A stretch of 64,000 nt of DNA from Argentina anserina (Eukaryota; Streptophyta; Magnoliopsida; Rosales; Rosaceae), in contig NW_026089422.1 in assembly GCF_933775445.1 (NCBI RefSeq), positions 62,001-126,000 of the forward strand, given 5' to 3'. Both the position numbers and the translations under genes were made by a program. This document shows, one piece after another, positions 34,874 to 48,812 of this stretch. A model generated the notes under the pieces. It had not been told where the DNA came from and ran no database searches. It saw nothing but the letters and a program-made list of their open reading frames with translations. How positions within the stretch are numbered: the stretch's first letter is position 1; the number at the start of each line of letters is the position of its first letter.

Positions 34874-36987
34874 ATGCGAGTTTCTATTGAATTTGAGACT
34901 TTTGCAAGTGTGGGAGTGTGTTTCTTTCAAACTCAGTATCTTTACATCGTTTGCGTATCTTTACTATTCCAATTGTGTATCTTTACATCGTTTGCGTATC
35001 TTTACTATTCCAATTGTGTATCTTTTCATTTCTCTTTTGAGTATCTTTCTGTAAGGCTTTCTGATGCGAGTTTTTATTGAATTTGAGAGTTTTGCAAGTG
35101 TGGGAGTGTGTTTCTTTCAAACTGAGTATCTTTACATCGTTTGCGTATCTTTACTATTCCAATTGTGTATCTTTTCATTTCTCGTTTGAGTATCTTTCTG
35201 TAAGGCTTTCTGATACGAGTTTCTATTGAATTTGAGACTTTTGCAAGTGTGGGAGTGTGTTTCTTTCAAACTGAGTATCTTTACATCGTTTGCGTATCTT
35301 TACTATTCCAATTGTGTAACTTTTCATTTCTCGTTTGAGTATCTTTCTGTAAGGCTTTCTGATGCGAGTTTCTATTGAATTTGAGACTTTTGCAAGTGTG
35401 GGAGTGTGTTTCTTTCAAACTGAGTATCTTTACATCGTTTGCGTATCTTTACTATTCCAATTGTGTATCTTTACATCGTTTGCGTATCTTTACTATTCCA
35501 ATTGTGTAACTTTTCATTTCTCGTTTGAGTATCTTTCTGTAAGGCTTTCTGATGCGAGTTTCTATTGAATTTGAGAGTTTTGCAAGTGTCGGAGTGTGTT
35601 TCTTTCAAACTGAGTATCTTTACATCGTTTGCGTATCTTTACTATTACAATTGTGTATCTTTACATCGTTTGCGTATCTTTACTATTCCAATTGTGTATC
35701 TTTTCATTTCTCGTTTGAGTATCTTTCTGTTTGGCTTCTGATGCGAGTTTCTATTGTATTTGAGAGTTTTGCAAGTGTGGGAGTTTGTTTCTTTCAAACT
35801 GAGTATCTTTACATCGTTTGCGTATGTTTACTATTCCAATTGTGTATCTTTACATCGTTTTCGTATCTTTACTATTCCAATTGTGTATATTTTCATTTCT
35901 CGTTTGAGTATCTTTCTGTAAGGCTTTCTGATGCGAGTTTCTATTGAATTTGAGACTTTTGCAAGTGTGGGAGTGTGTTTCTTTCAAACTCAGTATCTTT
36001 ACATCGTTTGCGTATCTTTACTATTCCAATTGTGTATCTTTACATCGTTTGCGTATCTTTACTATTCCAATTGTGTATCTTTTCATTTCTCTTTTGAGTA
36101 TCTTTCTGTAAGGCTTTCTGATGCGAGTTTCTATTGAATTTGAGAGTTTTGCAAGTGTGGGAGTGTGTTTCTTTCAAACTGAGTATCTTTACATCGTTTG
36201 CGTATCTTTACTATTCCAATTGTGTATCTTTTCATTTCTCGTTTGAGTATCTTTCTGTAAGGCTTTCTGATACGAGTTTCTATTGAATTTGAGACTTTTG
36301 CAAGTGTGGGAGTGTGTTTCTTTCAAACTGAGTATCTTTACATCGTTTGCGTATCTTTACTATTCCAATTGTGTAACTTTTCATTTCTCGTTTGAGTATC
36401 TTTCTGTAAGGCTTTCTGATGCGAGTTTCTATTGAATTTGAGACTTTTGCAAGTGTGGGAGTGTGTTTCTTTCAAACTGAGTATCTTTACATCGTTTGCG
36501 TATCTTTACTATTCCAATTGTGTATCTTTACATCGTTTGCGTATCTTTACTATTCCAATTGTGTAACTTTTCATTTCTCGTTTGAGTATCTTTCTGTAAG
36601 GCTTTCTGATGCGAGTTTCTATTGAATTTGAGAGTTTTGCAAGTGTCGGAGTGTGTTTCTTTCAAACTGAGTATCTTTACATCGTTTGCGTATCTTTACT
36701 ATTACAATTGTGTATCTTTACATCGTTTGCGTATCTTTACTATTCCAATTGTGTATCTTTTCATTTCTCGTTTGAGTATCTTTCTGTTTGGCTTCTGATG
36801 CGAGTTTCTATTGTATTTGAGAGTTTTGCAAGTGTGGGAGTTTGTTTCTTTCAAACTGAGTATCTTTACATCGTTTGCGTATGTTTACTATTCCAATTGT
36901 GTATCTTTACATCGTTTGCGTATCTTTACTATTCCAATTGTGTATATTTTCATTTCTCGTTTGAGTATCTTTCTGTAAGACTTTCTG
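34874..36987 (+). repeat. Delta 6-mer higher-order repeat, two tandem copies (1,057 bp each)
   Basis: Copies 34874-35930 and 35931-36987, each the L-S-S header plus L, a 189-bp unit and L. The 189-bp unit carries CTGTTTGGCTTCTG, one base shorter than the standard CTGTAAGGCTTTCTG, and the next starts with TTCTATTGTATTTG. This is the first appearance in the window of the variant that dominates the distal array. It also links the modular zone to the 14-mer repeat that follows. Confidence 0.9.
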
Positions 36988-39563
36988 ATGCGAGTTTCTA
37001 TTGAATTTGAGACTTTTGCAAGTGTGGGAGTGTGTTTCTTTCAAACTGAGTATCTTTACATCGTTTGCGTATGTTTACTATCCCAATTGTGTATCTTTAC
37101 ATCGTTTGCGTATCTTTACTATTCCAATTGTGTAACTTTTCATTTCTCGTTTGAGTATCTTTCTGTAAGGCTTTCTGATGCGAGTTTCTATTGAATTTGA
37201 GAGTTTTGCAAGTGTGGGAGTGTGTTTCTTTCAAACTAAGTATCTTTACATCGTTTGCGTATCTTTACTATTCAAATTGTGTATCTTTGCATCGTTTGCG
37301 TATCTTTACTATTCCAATTGTGTATCTTTTCATTTCTCGTTTGAGTATCTTTCTGTAAGGCTTTCTGATGCGAGTTTCTATTGAATTTGAGACTTTTGCA
37401 AGTGTGGGAGTGTGTTTCTTTCAAACTGAGTATCTTTACATCGTTTGCGTATCTTTACTATTCGAATTGTGTATCTTTACATCGTTTGCGTATCTTTACT
37501 ATTCCAATTGTGTAACTTTTCATTTCTCGTTTGAGTATCTTTCTGTAAGGCTTTCTGATGCGAGTTTCTATTGAATTTGATACTTTTGCAAGTGTGGGAG
37601 TGTGTTTCTTTCAAACTGAGTATCTTTACATCGTTTGCGTATGTTTACTATCCCAATTGTGTATCTTTACATCGTTTGCGTATCTTTACTATTCCAATTG
37701 TGTATATTTTCATTTCTCGTTTGAGTATCTTTCTGTAAGGCTTTCTGATGCGAGTTTCTATTGAATTTGAGAGTTTTGCAAGTGTGGGAGTGTGTTTCTT
37801 TCAAACTGAGTATCTTTACATCGTTTGCGTATCTTTACTATTCCAATTGTGTATCTTTTCATTTCTCGTTTGAGTATCTTTCTGTAAGGCTTTCTGATGC
37901 GAGTTTCTATTGAATTTGAGACTTTTACAAGTGTAGGAGTGTGTTTCTTTCAAACTGAGTATCTTTACATCGTTTGCGTATCTTTACTATTCAAATTGTG
38001 TATCTTTGCATCGTTTGCGTATCTTTACTATTCCCATTGTGTATCTTTTCATTTCTCGTTTGAGTATCTTTCTGTAAGGCTTTCTGATGCGAGTTTCTAT
38101 TGAATTTGAGACTTTAGCAAGTGTGGGAGTGTGTTTCTTTCAAACTGAGTATCTTTACATCGTTTGCGTAACTTTACTATTCCAATTGTGTATCTTTACA
38201 TCGTTTGTGTATCTTTACTATTCCAATTGTGTAACTTTTGATTTCTCGTTTGAGTATCTTTCTGTAAGGCTTTCTGATGCGAGTTTCTATTGAATTTGAG
38301 ACTTTTGCAAGTGTGGGAGTGTGTTTCTTTCAAACTGAGTATCTTTACATCGTTTGCGTATGTTTACTATCCCAATTGTGTATCTTTACATCGTTTGCGT
38401 ATCTTTACTATTCCAATTGTGTATATTTTCATTTCTCGTTTGAGTATCTTTCTGTAAGGCTTTCTGATGCGAGTTTCTATTGAATTTGAGAGTTTTGCAA
38501 GTGTGGGAGTGTGTTTCTTTCAAACTGAGTATCTTTACATCGTTTGCGTATCTTTACTATTCCAATTGTGTATCTTTTCATTTCTCGTTTGAGTATCTTT
38601 CTGTAAGGCTTTCTGATGCGAGTTTCTATTGAATTTGAGAGTTTTGCAAGTGTGGGAGTGTGTTTCTTTCAAACTGAGTATCTTTACATCGTTTGCGTAT
38701 CTTTACTATTCCAATTGTGTATCTTTACATCGTTTGCGTATCTTTACTATTCCAATTTTGTATCTTTTCATTTCTCGTTTGAGTATCTTTCTGTAAGGCT
38801 TTCTGATGCGAGTTTCTATTGAATTTGAGACTTTTGCAAGTGTGGGAGTGTGTTTCTTTCAAACTGAGTATCTTTACATCGTTTGCGTATCTTTACTATT
38901 CCAATTGTGTATCTTTACATCGTTTGCGTATCTTTACTATTCCAATTGTGTATCTTTTCATTTCTCGTTTGAGTATCTTTCTGTAAGGCTTTCTGATGCG
39001 AGTTTCTATTGAATTTGAGAGTTTTGCAAGTGTGGGAGTGTGTTTCTTTCAAACTGAGTAACTTTACATCGTTTGCGTATCTTTACTATTCCAATTGAGT
39101 ATCTTTACATCGTTTGCGTATCTTTACTATTCCAATTGTGTATATTTTCATTTCTCGTTTGAGTATCTTTCTGTTTGGCTTCTGATGCGAGTTTCTATTG
39201 TATTTGAGAGTTTTGCAAGTGTGGGAGTTTGTTTCTTTCAAACTGAGTATCTTTACATCGTTTGCGTATGTTTACTATTCCAATTGTGTATCTTTACATC
39301 GTTTGCGTATCTTTACTATTCCAATTGTGTATCTTTTCATTTCTCGTTTGAGTATCTTTCTGTTTGGCTTCTGATGCGAGTTTCTATTGTATTTGAGAGT
39401 TTTGCAAGTGTGGGAGTTTGTTTCTTTCAAACTGAGTATCTTTACATCGTTTGCGTATGTTTACTATTCCAATTGTGTATCTTTACATCGTTTGCGTATC
39501 TTTACTATTCCAATTGTGTATATTTTCATTTCTCGTTTGAGTATCTTTCTGTAAGACTTTCTG
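36988..39563 (+). repeat. 14-mer higher-order repeat, copy 1 (2,576 bp)
   Basis: Monomer order L4 S L3 S L2, two 189-bp units, L: 760 + 149 + 570 + 149 + 380 + 378 + 190 = 2,576. Markers repeat in register: CAAACTAAGTATC near 37236, TATTCAAATTG near 37271, TATTCGAATTG near 37461, TTTTACAAGTGTAGG near 37923 and GACTTTAGCAAG near 38111. Confidence 0.95.
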
Positions 39564-42139
39564 ATGCGAGTTTCTATTGAATTTGAGACTTTTGCAAGTG
39601 TGGGAGTGTGTTTCTTTCAAACTGAGTATCTTTACATCGTTTGCGTATGTTTACTATCCCAATTGTGTATCTTTACATCGTTTGCGTATCTTTACTATTC
39701 CAATTGTGTAACTTTTCATTTCTCGTTTGAGTATCTTTCTGTAAGGCTTTCTGATGCGAGTTTCTATTGAATTTGAGAGTTTTGCAAGTGTGGGAGTGTG
39801 TTTCTTTCAAACTAAGTATCTTTACATCGTTTGCGTATCTTTACTATTCAAATTGTGTATCTTTGCATCGTTTGCGTATCTTTACTATTCCAATTGTGTA
39901 TCTTTTCATTTCTCGTTTGAGTATCTTTCTGTAAGGCTTTCTGATGCGAGTTTCTATTGAATTTGAGACTTTTGCAAGTGTGGGAGTGTGTTTCTTTCAA
40001 ACTGAGTATCTTTACATCGTTTGCGTATCTTTACTATTCGAATTGTGTATCTTTACATCGTTTGCGTATCTTTACTATTCCAATTGTGTAACTTTTCATT
40101 TCTCGTTTGAGTATCTTTCTGTAAGGCTTTCTGATGCGAGTTTCTATTGAATTTGAGACTTTTGCAAGTGTGGGAGTGTGTTTCTTTCAAACTGAGTATC
40201 TTTACATCGTTTGCGTATGTTTACTATCCCAATTGTGTATCTTTACATCGTTTGCGTATCTTTACTATTCCAATTGTGTATATTTTCATTTCTCGTTTGA
40301 GTATCTTTCTGTAAGGCTTTCTGATGCGAGTTTCTATTGAATTTGAGAGTTTTGCAAGTGTGGGAGTGTGTTTCTTTCAAACTGAGTATCTTTACATCGT
40401 TTGCGTATCTTTACTATTCCAATTGTGTATCTTTTCATTTCTCGTTTGAGTATCTTTCTGTAAGGCTTTCTGATGCGAGTTTCTATTGAATTTGAGACTT
40501 TTACAAGTGTAGGAGTGTGTTTCTTTCAAACTGAGTATCTTTACATCGTTTGCGTATCTTTACTATTCAAATTGTGTATCTTTGCATCGTTTGCGTATCT
40601 TTACTATTCCCATTGTGTATCTTTTCATTTCTCGTTTGAGTATCTTTCTGTAAGGCTTTCTGATGCGAGTTTCTATTGAATTTGAGACTTTAGCAAGTGT
40701 GGGAGTGTGTTTCTTTCAAACTGAGTATCTTTACATCGTTTGCGTAACTTTACTATTCCAATTGTGTATCTTTACATCGTTTGCGTATCTTTACTATTCC
40801 AATTGTGTAACTTTTGATTTCTCGTTTGAGTATCTTTCTGTAAGGCTTTCTGATGCGAGTTTCTATTGAATTTGAGACTTTTGCAAGTGTGGGAGTGTGT
40901 TTCTTTCAAACTGAGTATCTTTACATCGTTTGCGTATGTTTACTATCCCAATTGTGTATCTTTACATCGTTTGCGTATCTTTACTATTCCAATTGTGTAT
41001 ATTTTCATTTCTCGTTTGAGTATCTTTCTGTAAGGCTTTCTGATGCGAGTTTCTATTGAATTTGAGAGTTTTGCAAGTGTGGGAGTGTGTTTCTTTCAAA
41101 CTGAGTATCTTTACATCGTTTGCGTATCTTTACTATTCCAATTGTTTATCTTTTCATTTCTCGTTTGAGTATCTTTCTGTAAGGCTTTCTGATGCGAGTT
41201 TCTATTGAATTTGAGAGTTTTGCAAGTGTGGGAGTGTGTTTCTTTCAAACTGAGTATCTTTACATCGTTTGCGTATCTTTACTATTCCAATTGTGTATCT
41301 TTACATCGTTTGCGTATCTTTACTATTCCAATTTTGTATCTTTTCATTTCTCGTTTGAGTATCTTTCTGTAAGGCTTTCTGATGCGAGTTTCTATTGAAT
41401 TTGAGACTTTTGCAAGTGTGGGAGTGTGTTTCTTTCAAACTGAGTATCTTTACATCGTTTGCGTATCTTTACTATTCCAATTGTGTATCTTTACATCGTT
41501 TGCGTATCTTTACTATTCCAATTGTGTATCTTTTCATTTCTCGTTTGAGTATCTTTCTGTAAGGCTTTCTGATGCGAGTTTCTATTGAATTTGAGAGTTT
41601 TGCAAGTGTGGGAGTGTGTTTCTTTCAAACTGAGTAACTTTACATCGTTTGCGTATCTTTACTATTCCAATTGAGTATCTTTACATCGTTTGCGTATCTT
41701 TACTATTCCAATTGTGTATATTTTCATTTCTCGTTTGAGTATCTTTCTGTTTGGCTTCTGATGCGAGTTTCTATTGTATTTGAGAGTTTTGCAAGTGTGG
41801 GAGTTTGTTTCTTTCAAACTGAGTATCTTTACATCGTTTGCGTATGTTTACTATTCCAATTGTGTATCTTTACATCGTTTGCGTATCTTTACTATTCCAA
41901 TTGTGTATCTTTTCATTTCTCGTTTGAGTATCTTTCTGTTTGGCTTCTGATGCGAGTTTCTATTGTATTTGAGAGTTTTGCAAGTGTGGGAGTTTGTTTC
42001 TTTCAAACTGAGTATCTTTACATCGTTTGCGTATGTTTACTATTCCAATTGTGTATCTTTACATCGTTTGCGTATCTTTACTATTCCAATTGTGTATATT
42101 TTCATTTCTCGTTTGAGTATCTTTCTGTAAGACTTTCTG
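39564..42139 (+). repeat. 14-mer higher-order repeat, copy 2
   Basis: Matches copy 1 at exactly 2,576 bp in every monomer. A few private differences are visible, for example TTGTTTATC near 41145 here against TTGTGTATC in copy 1, and TTTGATAC near 37579 in copy 1 against TTTGAGAC here. Confidence 0.95.
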
Positions 42140-44715
42140 ATGCGAGTTTCTATTGAATTTGAGACTTTTGCAAGTGTGGGAGTGTGTTTCTTTCAAACTG
42201 AGTATCTTTACATCGTTTGCGTATGTTTACTATCCCAATTGTGTATCTTTACATCGTTTGCGTATCTTTACTATTCCAATTGTGTAACTTTTCATTTCTC
42301 GTTTGAGTATCTTTCTGTAAGGCTTTCTGATGCGAGTTTCTATTGAATTTGAGAGTTTTGCAAGTGTGGGAGTGTGTTTCTTTCAAACTAAGTATCTTTA
42401 CATCGTTTGCGTATCTTTACTATTCAAATTGTGTATCTTTGCATCGTTTGCGTATCTTTACTATTCCAATTGTGTATCTTTTCATTTCTCGTTTGAGTAT
42501 CTTTCTGTAAGGCTTTCTGATGCGAGTTTCTATTGAATTTGAGACTTTTGCAAGTGTGGGAGTGTGTTTCTTTCAAACTGAGTATCTTTACATCGTTTGC
42601 GTATCTTTACTATTCGAATTGTGTATCTTTACATCGTTTGCGTATCTTTACTATTCCAATTGTGTAACTTTTCATTTCTCGTTTGAGTATCTTTCTGTAA
42701 GGCTTTCTGATGCGAGTTTCTATTGAATTTGAGACTTTTGCAAGTGTGGGAGTGTGTTTCTTTCAAACTGAGTATCTTTACATCGTTTGCGTATGTTTAC
42801 TATCCCAATTGTGTATCTTTACATCGTTTGCGTATCTTTACTATTCCAATTGTGTATCTTTTCATTTCTCGTTTGAGTATCTTTCTGTAAGGCTTTCTGA
42901 TGCGAGTTTCTATTGAATTTGAGAGTTTTGCAAGTGTGGGAGTGTGTTTCTTTCAAACTGAGTATCTTTACATCGTTTGCGTATCTTTACTATTCCAATT
43001 GTGTATCTTTTCATTTCTCGTTTGAGTATCTTTCTGTAAGGCTTTCTGATGCGAGTTTCTATTGAATTTGAGACTTTTACAAGTGTAGGAGTGTGTTTCT
43101 TTCAAACTGAGTATCTTTACATCGTTTGCGTATCTTTACTATTCAAATTGTGTATCTTTGCATCGTTTGCGTATCTTTACTATTCCCATTGTGTATCTTT
43201 TCATTTCTCGTTTGAGTATCTTTCTGTAAGGCTTTCTGATGCGAGTTTCTATTGAATTTGAGACTTTAGCAAGTGTGGGAGTGTGTTTCTTTCAAACTGA
43301 GTATCTTTACATCGTTTGCGTAACTTTACTATTCCAATTGTGTATCTTTACATCGTTTGCGTATCTTTACTATTCCAATTGTGTAACTTTTGATTTCTCG
43401 TTTGAGTATCTTTCTGTAAGGCTTTCTGATGCGAGTTTCTATTGAATTTGAGACTTTTGCAAGTGTGGGAGTGTGTTTCTTTCAAACTGAGTATCTTTAC
43501 ATCGTTTGCGTATGTTTACTATCCCAATTGTGTATCTTTACATCGTTTGCGTATCTTTACTATTCCAATTGTGTATATTTTCATTTCTCGTTTGAGTATC
43601 TTTCTGTAAGGCTTTCTGATGCGAGTTTCTATTGAATTTGAGAGTTTTGCAAGTGTGGGAGTGTGTTTCTTTCAAACTGAGTATCTTTACATCGTTTGCG
43701 TATCTTTACTATTCCAATTGTGTATCTTTTCATTTCTCGTTTGAGTATCTTTCTGTAAGGCTTTCTGATGCGAGTTTCTATTGAATTTGAGAGTTTTGCA
43801 AGTGTGGGAGTGTGTTTCTTTCAAACTGAGTATCTTTACATCGTTTGCGTATCTTTACTATTCCAATTGTGTATCTTTACATCGTTTGCGTATCTTTACT
43901 ATTCCAATTTTGTATCTTTTCATTTCTCGTTTGAGTATCTTTCTGTAAGGCTTTCTGATGCGAGTTTCTATTGAATTTGAGACTTTTGCAAGTGTGGGAG
44001 TGTGTTTCTTTCAAACTGAGTATCTTTACATCGTTTGCGTATCTTTACTATTCCAATTGTGTATCTTTACATCGTTTGCGTATCTTTACTATTCCAATTG
44101 TGTATCTTTTCATTTCTCGTTTGAGTATCTTTCTGTAAGGCTTTCTGATGCGAGTTTCTATTGAATTTGAGAGTTTTGCAAGTGTGGGAGTGTGTTTCTT
44201 TCAAACTGAGTAACTTTACATCGTTTGCGTATCTTTACTATTCCAATTGAGTATCTTTACATCGTTTGCGTATCTTTACTATTCCAATTGTGTATATTTT
44301 CATTTCTCGTTTGAGTATGTTTCTGTTTGGCTTCTGATGCGAGTTTCTATTGTATTTGAGAGTTTTGCAAGTGTGGGAGTTTGTTTCTTTCAAACTGAGT
44401 ATCTTTACATCGTTTGCGTATGTTTACTATTCCAATTGTGTATCTTTACATCGTTTGCGTATCTTTACTATTCCAATTGTGTATCTTTTCATTTCTCGTT
44501 TGAGTATCTTTCTGTTTGGCTTCTGATGCGAGTTTCTATTGTATTTGAGAGTTTTGCAAGTGTGGGAGTTTGTTTCTTTCAAACTGAGTATCTTTACATC
44601 GTTTGCGTATGTTTACTATTCCAATTGTGTATCTTTACATCGTTTGCGTATCTTTACTATTCCAATTGTGTATATTTTCATTTCTCGTTTGAGTATCTTT
44701 CTGTAAGACTTTCTG
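42140..44715 (+). repeat. 14-mer higher-order repeat, copy 3
   Basis: Matches copy 2 at 2,576 bp. Private differences noticed are TGTATCTTTTC near 42855 where the other copies have TGTATATTTTC, and GAGTATGTTTCTG near 44315. Confidence 0.95.
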
Positions 44716-46194
44716 ATGCGAGTTTCTATTGAATTTGAGACTTTTGCAAGTGTGGGAGTGTGTTTCTTTCAAACTGAGTATCTTTACATCGTTTGCGTAT
44801 GTTTACTATCCCAATTGTGTATCTTTACATCGTTTGCGTATCTTTACTATTCCAATTGTGTAACTTTTCATTTCTCGTTTGAGTATCTTTCTGTAAGGCT
44901 TTCTGATGCGAGTTTCTATTGAATTTGAGAGTTTTGCAAGTGTGGGAGTGTGTTTCTTTCAAACTAAGTATCTTTACATCGTTTGCGTATCTTTACTATT
45001 CAAATTGTGTATCTTTGCATCGTTTGCGTATCTTTACTATTCCAATTGTGTATCTTTTCATTTCTCGTTTGAGTATCTTTCTGTAAGGCTTTCTGATGCG
45101 AGTTTCTATTGAATTTGAGACTTTTGCAAGTGTGGGAGTGTGTTTCTTTCAAACTGAGTATCTTTACATCGTTTGCGTATCTTTACTATTCGAATTGTGT
45201 ATCTTTACATCGTTTGCGTATCTTTACTATTCCAATTGTGTAACTTTTCATTTCTCGTTTGAGTATCTTTCTGTAAGGCTTTCTGATGCGAGTTTCTATT
45301 GAATTTGAGACTTTTGCAAGTGTGGGAGTGTGTTTCTTTCAAACTGAGTATCTTTACATCGTTTGCGTATGTTTACTATCCCAATTGTGTATCTTTACAT
45401 CGTTTGCGTATCTTTACTATTCCAATTGTGTATATTTTCATTTCTCGTTTGAGTATCTTTCTGTAAGGCTTTCTGATGCGAGTTTCTATTGAATTTGAGA
45501 GTTTTGCAAGTGTGGGAGTGTGTTTCTTTCAAACTGAGTATCTTTACATCGTTTGCGTATCTTTACTATTCCAATTGTGTATCTTTTCATTTCTCGTTTG
45601 AGTATCTTTCTGTAAGGCTTTCTGATGCGAGTTTCTATTGAATTTGAGAGTTTTGCAAGTGTGGGAGTGTGTTTCTTTCAAACTGAGTATCTTTACATCG
45701 TTTGCGTATCTTTACTATTCCAATTGTGTATCTTTACATCGTTTGCGTATCTTTACTATTCCAATTTTGTATCTTTTCATTTCTCGTTTGAGTATCTTTC
45801 TGTAAGGCTTTCTGATGCGAGTTTCTATTGAATTTGAGACTTTTGCAAGTGTGGGAGTGTGTTTCTTTCAAACTGAGTATCTTTACATCGTTTGCGTATC
45901 TTTACTATTCCAATTGTGTATCTTTACATCGTTTGCGTATCTTTACTATTCCAATTGTGTATCTTTTCATTTCTCGTTTGAGTATCTTTCTGTAAGGCTT
46001 TCTGATGCGAGTTTCTATTGAATTTGAGAGTTTTGCAAGTGTGGGAGTGTGTTTCTTTCAAACTGAGTAACTTTACATCGTTTGCGTATCTTTACTATTC
46101 CAATTGAGTATCTTTACATCGTTTGCGTATCTTTACTATTCCAATTGTGTATCTTTTCATTTCTCGTTTGAGTATCTTTCTGTAAGGCTTTCTG
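44716..46194 (+). repeat. 14-mer higher-order repeat, copy 4 with 719-bp deletion
   Basis: Starts in register (L4 S), but after 45624 the match continues at an offset of 1,857 instead of 2,576. This means that L-L-L-S (719 bp, equivalent to 43049-43767) is missing. The match breaks down near 46195, where the array changes character. Confidence 0.9.
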
Positions 46195-48812
46195 ATGTGA
46201 GTTTCTATTGAATTTGAGACTTTTGCAAGTGTCGGAGTGTGTTTCTTTCAAACTGAGTATCTTTACATCGTTTGCGTATCTTTACTATTCCAATTGTGTA
46301 TCTTTACATCGTTTGCGTATCTTTACTATTCCAATTTTGTATCTTTTCATTTCTCGTTTGAGTATCTTTCTGTAAGGCTTTCTGATGCGAGTTTCTATTG
46401 AATTTGAGACTTTTGCAAGTGTGGGAGTGTGTTTCTTTCAAACTGAGTATCTTTACATCGTTTGCGTATCTTTACTATTCCAATTGTGTATCTTTACATC
46501 GTTTGCGTATCTTTACTATTCCAATTGTGTATCTTTTCATTTCTCGTTTGAGTATCTTTCTGTAAGGCTTTCTGATGCGAGTTTCTATTGAATTTGAGAG
46601 TTTTGCAAGTGTGGGAGTGTGTTTCTTTCAAACTGAGTATCTTTACATCGTTTGCGTATCTTTACTATTCCAATTGAGTATCTTTACATCGTTTGCGTAT
46701 CTTTACTATTCCAATTGTGTATCTTTTCATTTCTCGTTTGAGTATCTTTCTGTAAGGCTTTCTGATGCGAGTTTCTATTGAATTTGAGACTTTTGCAAGT
46801 GTCGGAGTGTGTTTCTTCAAACTGAGTATCTTTACATCGTTTGCGTATCTTTACTATTCCAATTGTGTATCTTTACATCGTTTGCGTATCTTTACTATTC
46901 CAATTTTGTATCTTTTCATTTCTCGTTTGAGTATCTTTCTGTAAGGCTTTCTGATGCGAGTTTCTATTGAATTTGAGACTTTTGCAAGTGTGGGAGTGTG
47001 TTTCTTTCAAACTGAGTATCTTTACATCGTTTGCGTATGTTTACTATCCCAATTGTGTATCTTTACATCGTTTGCGTATCTTTACTATTCCAATTGTGTA
47101 TATTTTCATTTCTCGTTTGAGTATCTTTCTGTAAGGCTTTCTGATGCGAGTTTCTATTGAATTTGAGAGTTTTGCAAGTGTGGGAGTGTGTTTCTTTCAA
47201 ACTGAGTATCTTTACATCGTTTGCGTATCTTTACTATTCCAATTGTGTATCTTTTCATTTCTCGTTTGAGTATCTTTCTGTAAGGCTTTCTGATGCGAGT
47301 TTCTATTGAATTTGAGACTTTTGCAAGTGTGGGAGTGTGTTTCTTTCAAACTGAGTATCTTTACATCGTTTGCGTATCTTTACTATTCCAATTGTGTATC
47401 TTTACATCGTTTGCGTATCTTTACTATTCCAATTTTGTATCTTTTCATTTCTCGTTTGAGTATCTTTCTGTAAGGCTTTCTGATGCGAGTTTCTATTGAA
47501 TTTGAGACTTTTGCAAGTGTGGGAGTGTGTTTCTTTCAAACTGAGTATCTTTACATCGTTTGCGTATCTTTACTATTCCAATTGTGTATCTTTACATCGT
47601 TTGCGTATCTTTACTATTCCAATTGTGTATCTTTTCATTTTTCGTTTGAGTATCTTTCTGTAAGGCTTTCTGATGCGAGTTTCTATTGAATTTGAGAGTT
47701 TTGCAAGTGTGGGAGTGTGTTTCTTTCAAACTGAGTATCTTTACATCGTTTGCGTATCTTTACTATTCCAATTGAGTATCTTTACATCGTTTGCGTATCT
47801 TTACTATTCCAATTGTGTATCTTTTCATTTCTCGTTTGAGTATCTTTCTGTAAGGCTTTCTGATGCGAGTTTCTATTGAATTTGAGACTTTTGCAAGTGT
47901 CGGAGTGTGTTTCTTTCAAACTGAGTATCTTTACATCGTTTGCGTATCTTTACTATTCCAATTGTGTATCTTTACATCGTTTGCGTATCTTTACTATTCC
48001 AATTGTGTATCTTTTCATTTCTCGTTTGAGTATCTTTCTGTAAGGCTTTCTGATGCGAGTTTCTATTGAATTTGAGACTTTTGCAAGTGTGGGAGTGTGT
48101 TTCTTTCAAACTGAGTATCTTTACATCGTTTGCGTATCTTTACTATTCCAATTGTGTATCTTTACATCGTTTGCGTATCTTTACTATTCCAATTTTGTAT
48201 CTTTTCATTTCTCGTTTGAGTATCTTTCTGTAAGGCTTTCTGATGCGAGTTTCTATTGAATTTGAGACTTTTGCAAGTGTGGGAGTGTGTTTCTTTCAAA
48301 CTGAGTATCTTTACATCGTTTGCGTATCTTTACTATTCCAATTGTGTATCTTTACATCGTTTGCGTATCTTTACTATTCCAATTTTGTATCTTTTCATTT
48401 CTCGTTTGAGTATCTTTCTGTAAGGCTTTCTGATGCGAGTTTCTATTGAATTTGAGACTTTTGCAAGTGTGGGAGTGTGTTTCTTTCAAACTGAGTATCT
48501 TTACATCGTTTGCGTATGTTTACTATTCCAATTGTGTATCTTTACATCGTTTGCGTATCTTTACTATTCCAATTTTGTATCTTTTCATTTCTCGATTGAG
48601 TATCTTTCTGTAAGGCTTTCTGATGCGAGTTTCTATTGAATTTGAGAGTTTTGCAAGTGTGGGAGTGTGTTTCCTTCAAACTGAGTATCTTTACATCGTT
48701 TGCGTATGTTTACTATTCCAATTGTTTATCTTTACATCGTTTGCGTATCTTTACTATTCCAATTGTGTATCTTTTCATTTCTCGTTTGAGTATCTTTCTG
48801 TAAGGCTTTCTG
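46195..48812 (+). repeat. Mixed monomer zone with 1,098-bp repeat
   Basis: Mostly L monomers. Units at 46195, 46385, 46575 and 46765 recur 1,098 bp later at 47293, 47483, 47673 and 47863. A one-base deletion (TTTCTTCAAAC near 46813) makes one 189-bp monomer. Many units carry TATTCCAATTTTGTATC. From about 48590 the variants TCTCGATTGAG and TATGTTTAC become frequent, announcing the distal subfamily. Confidence 0.8.
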
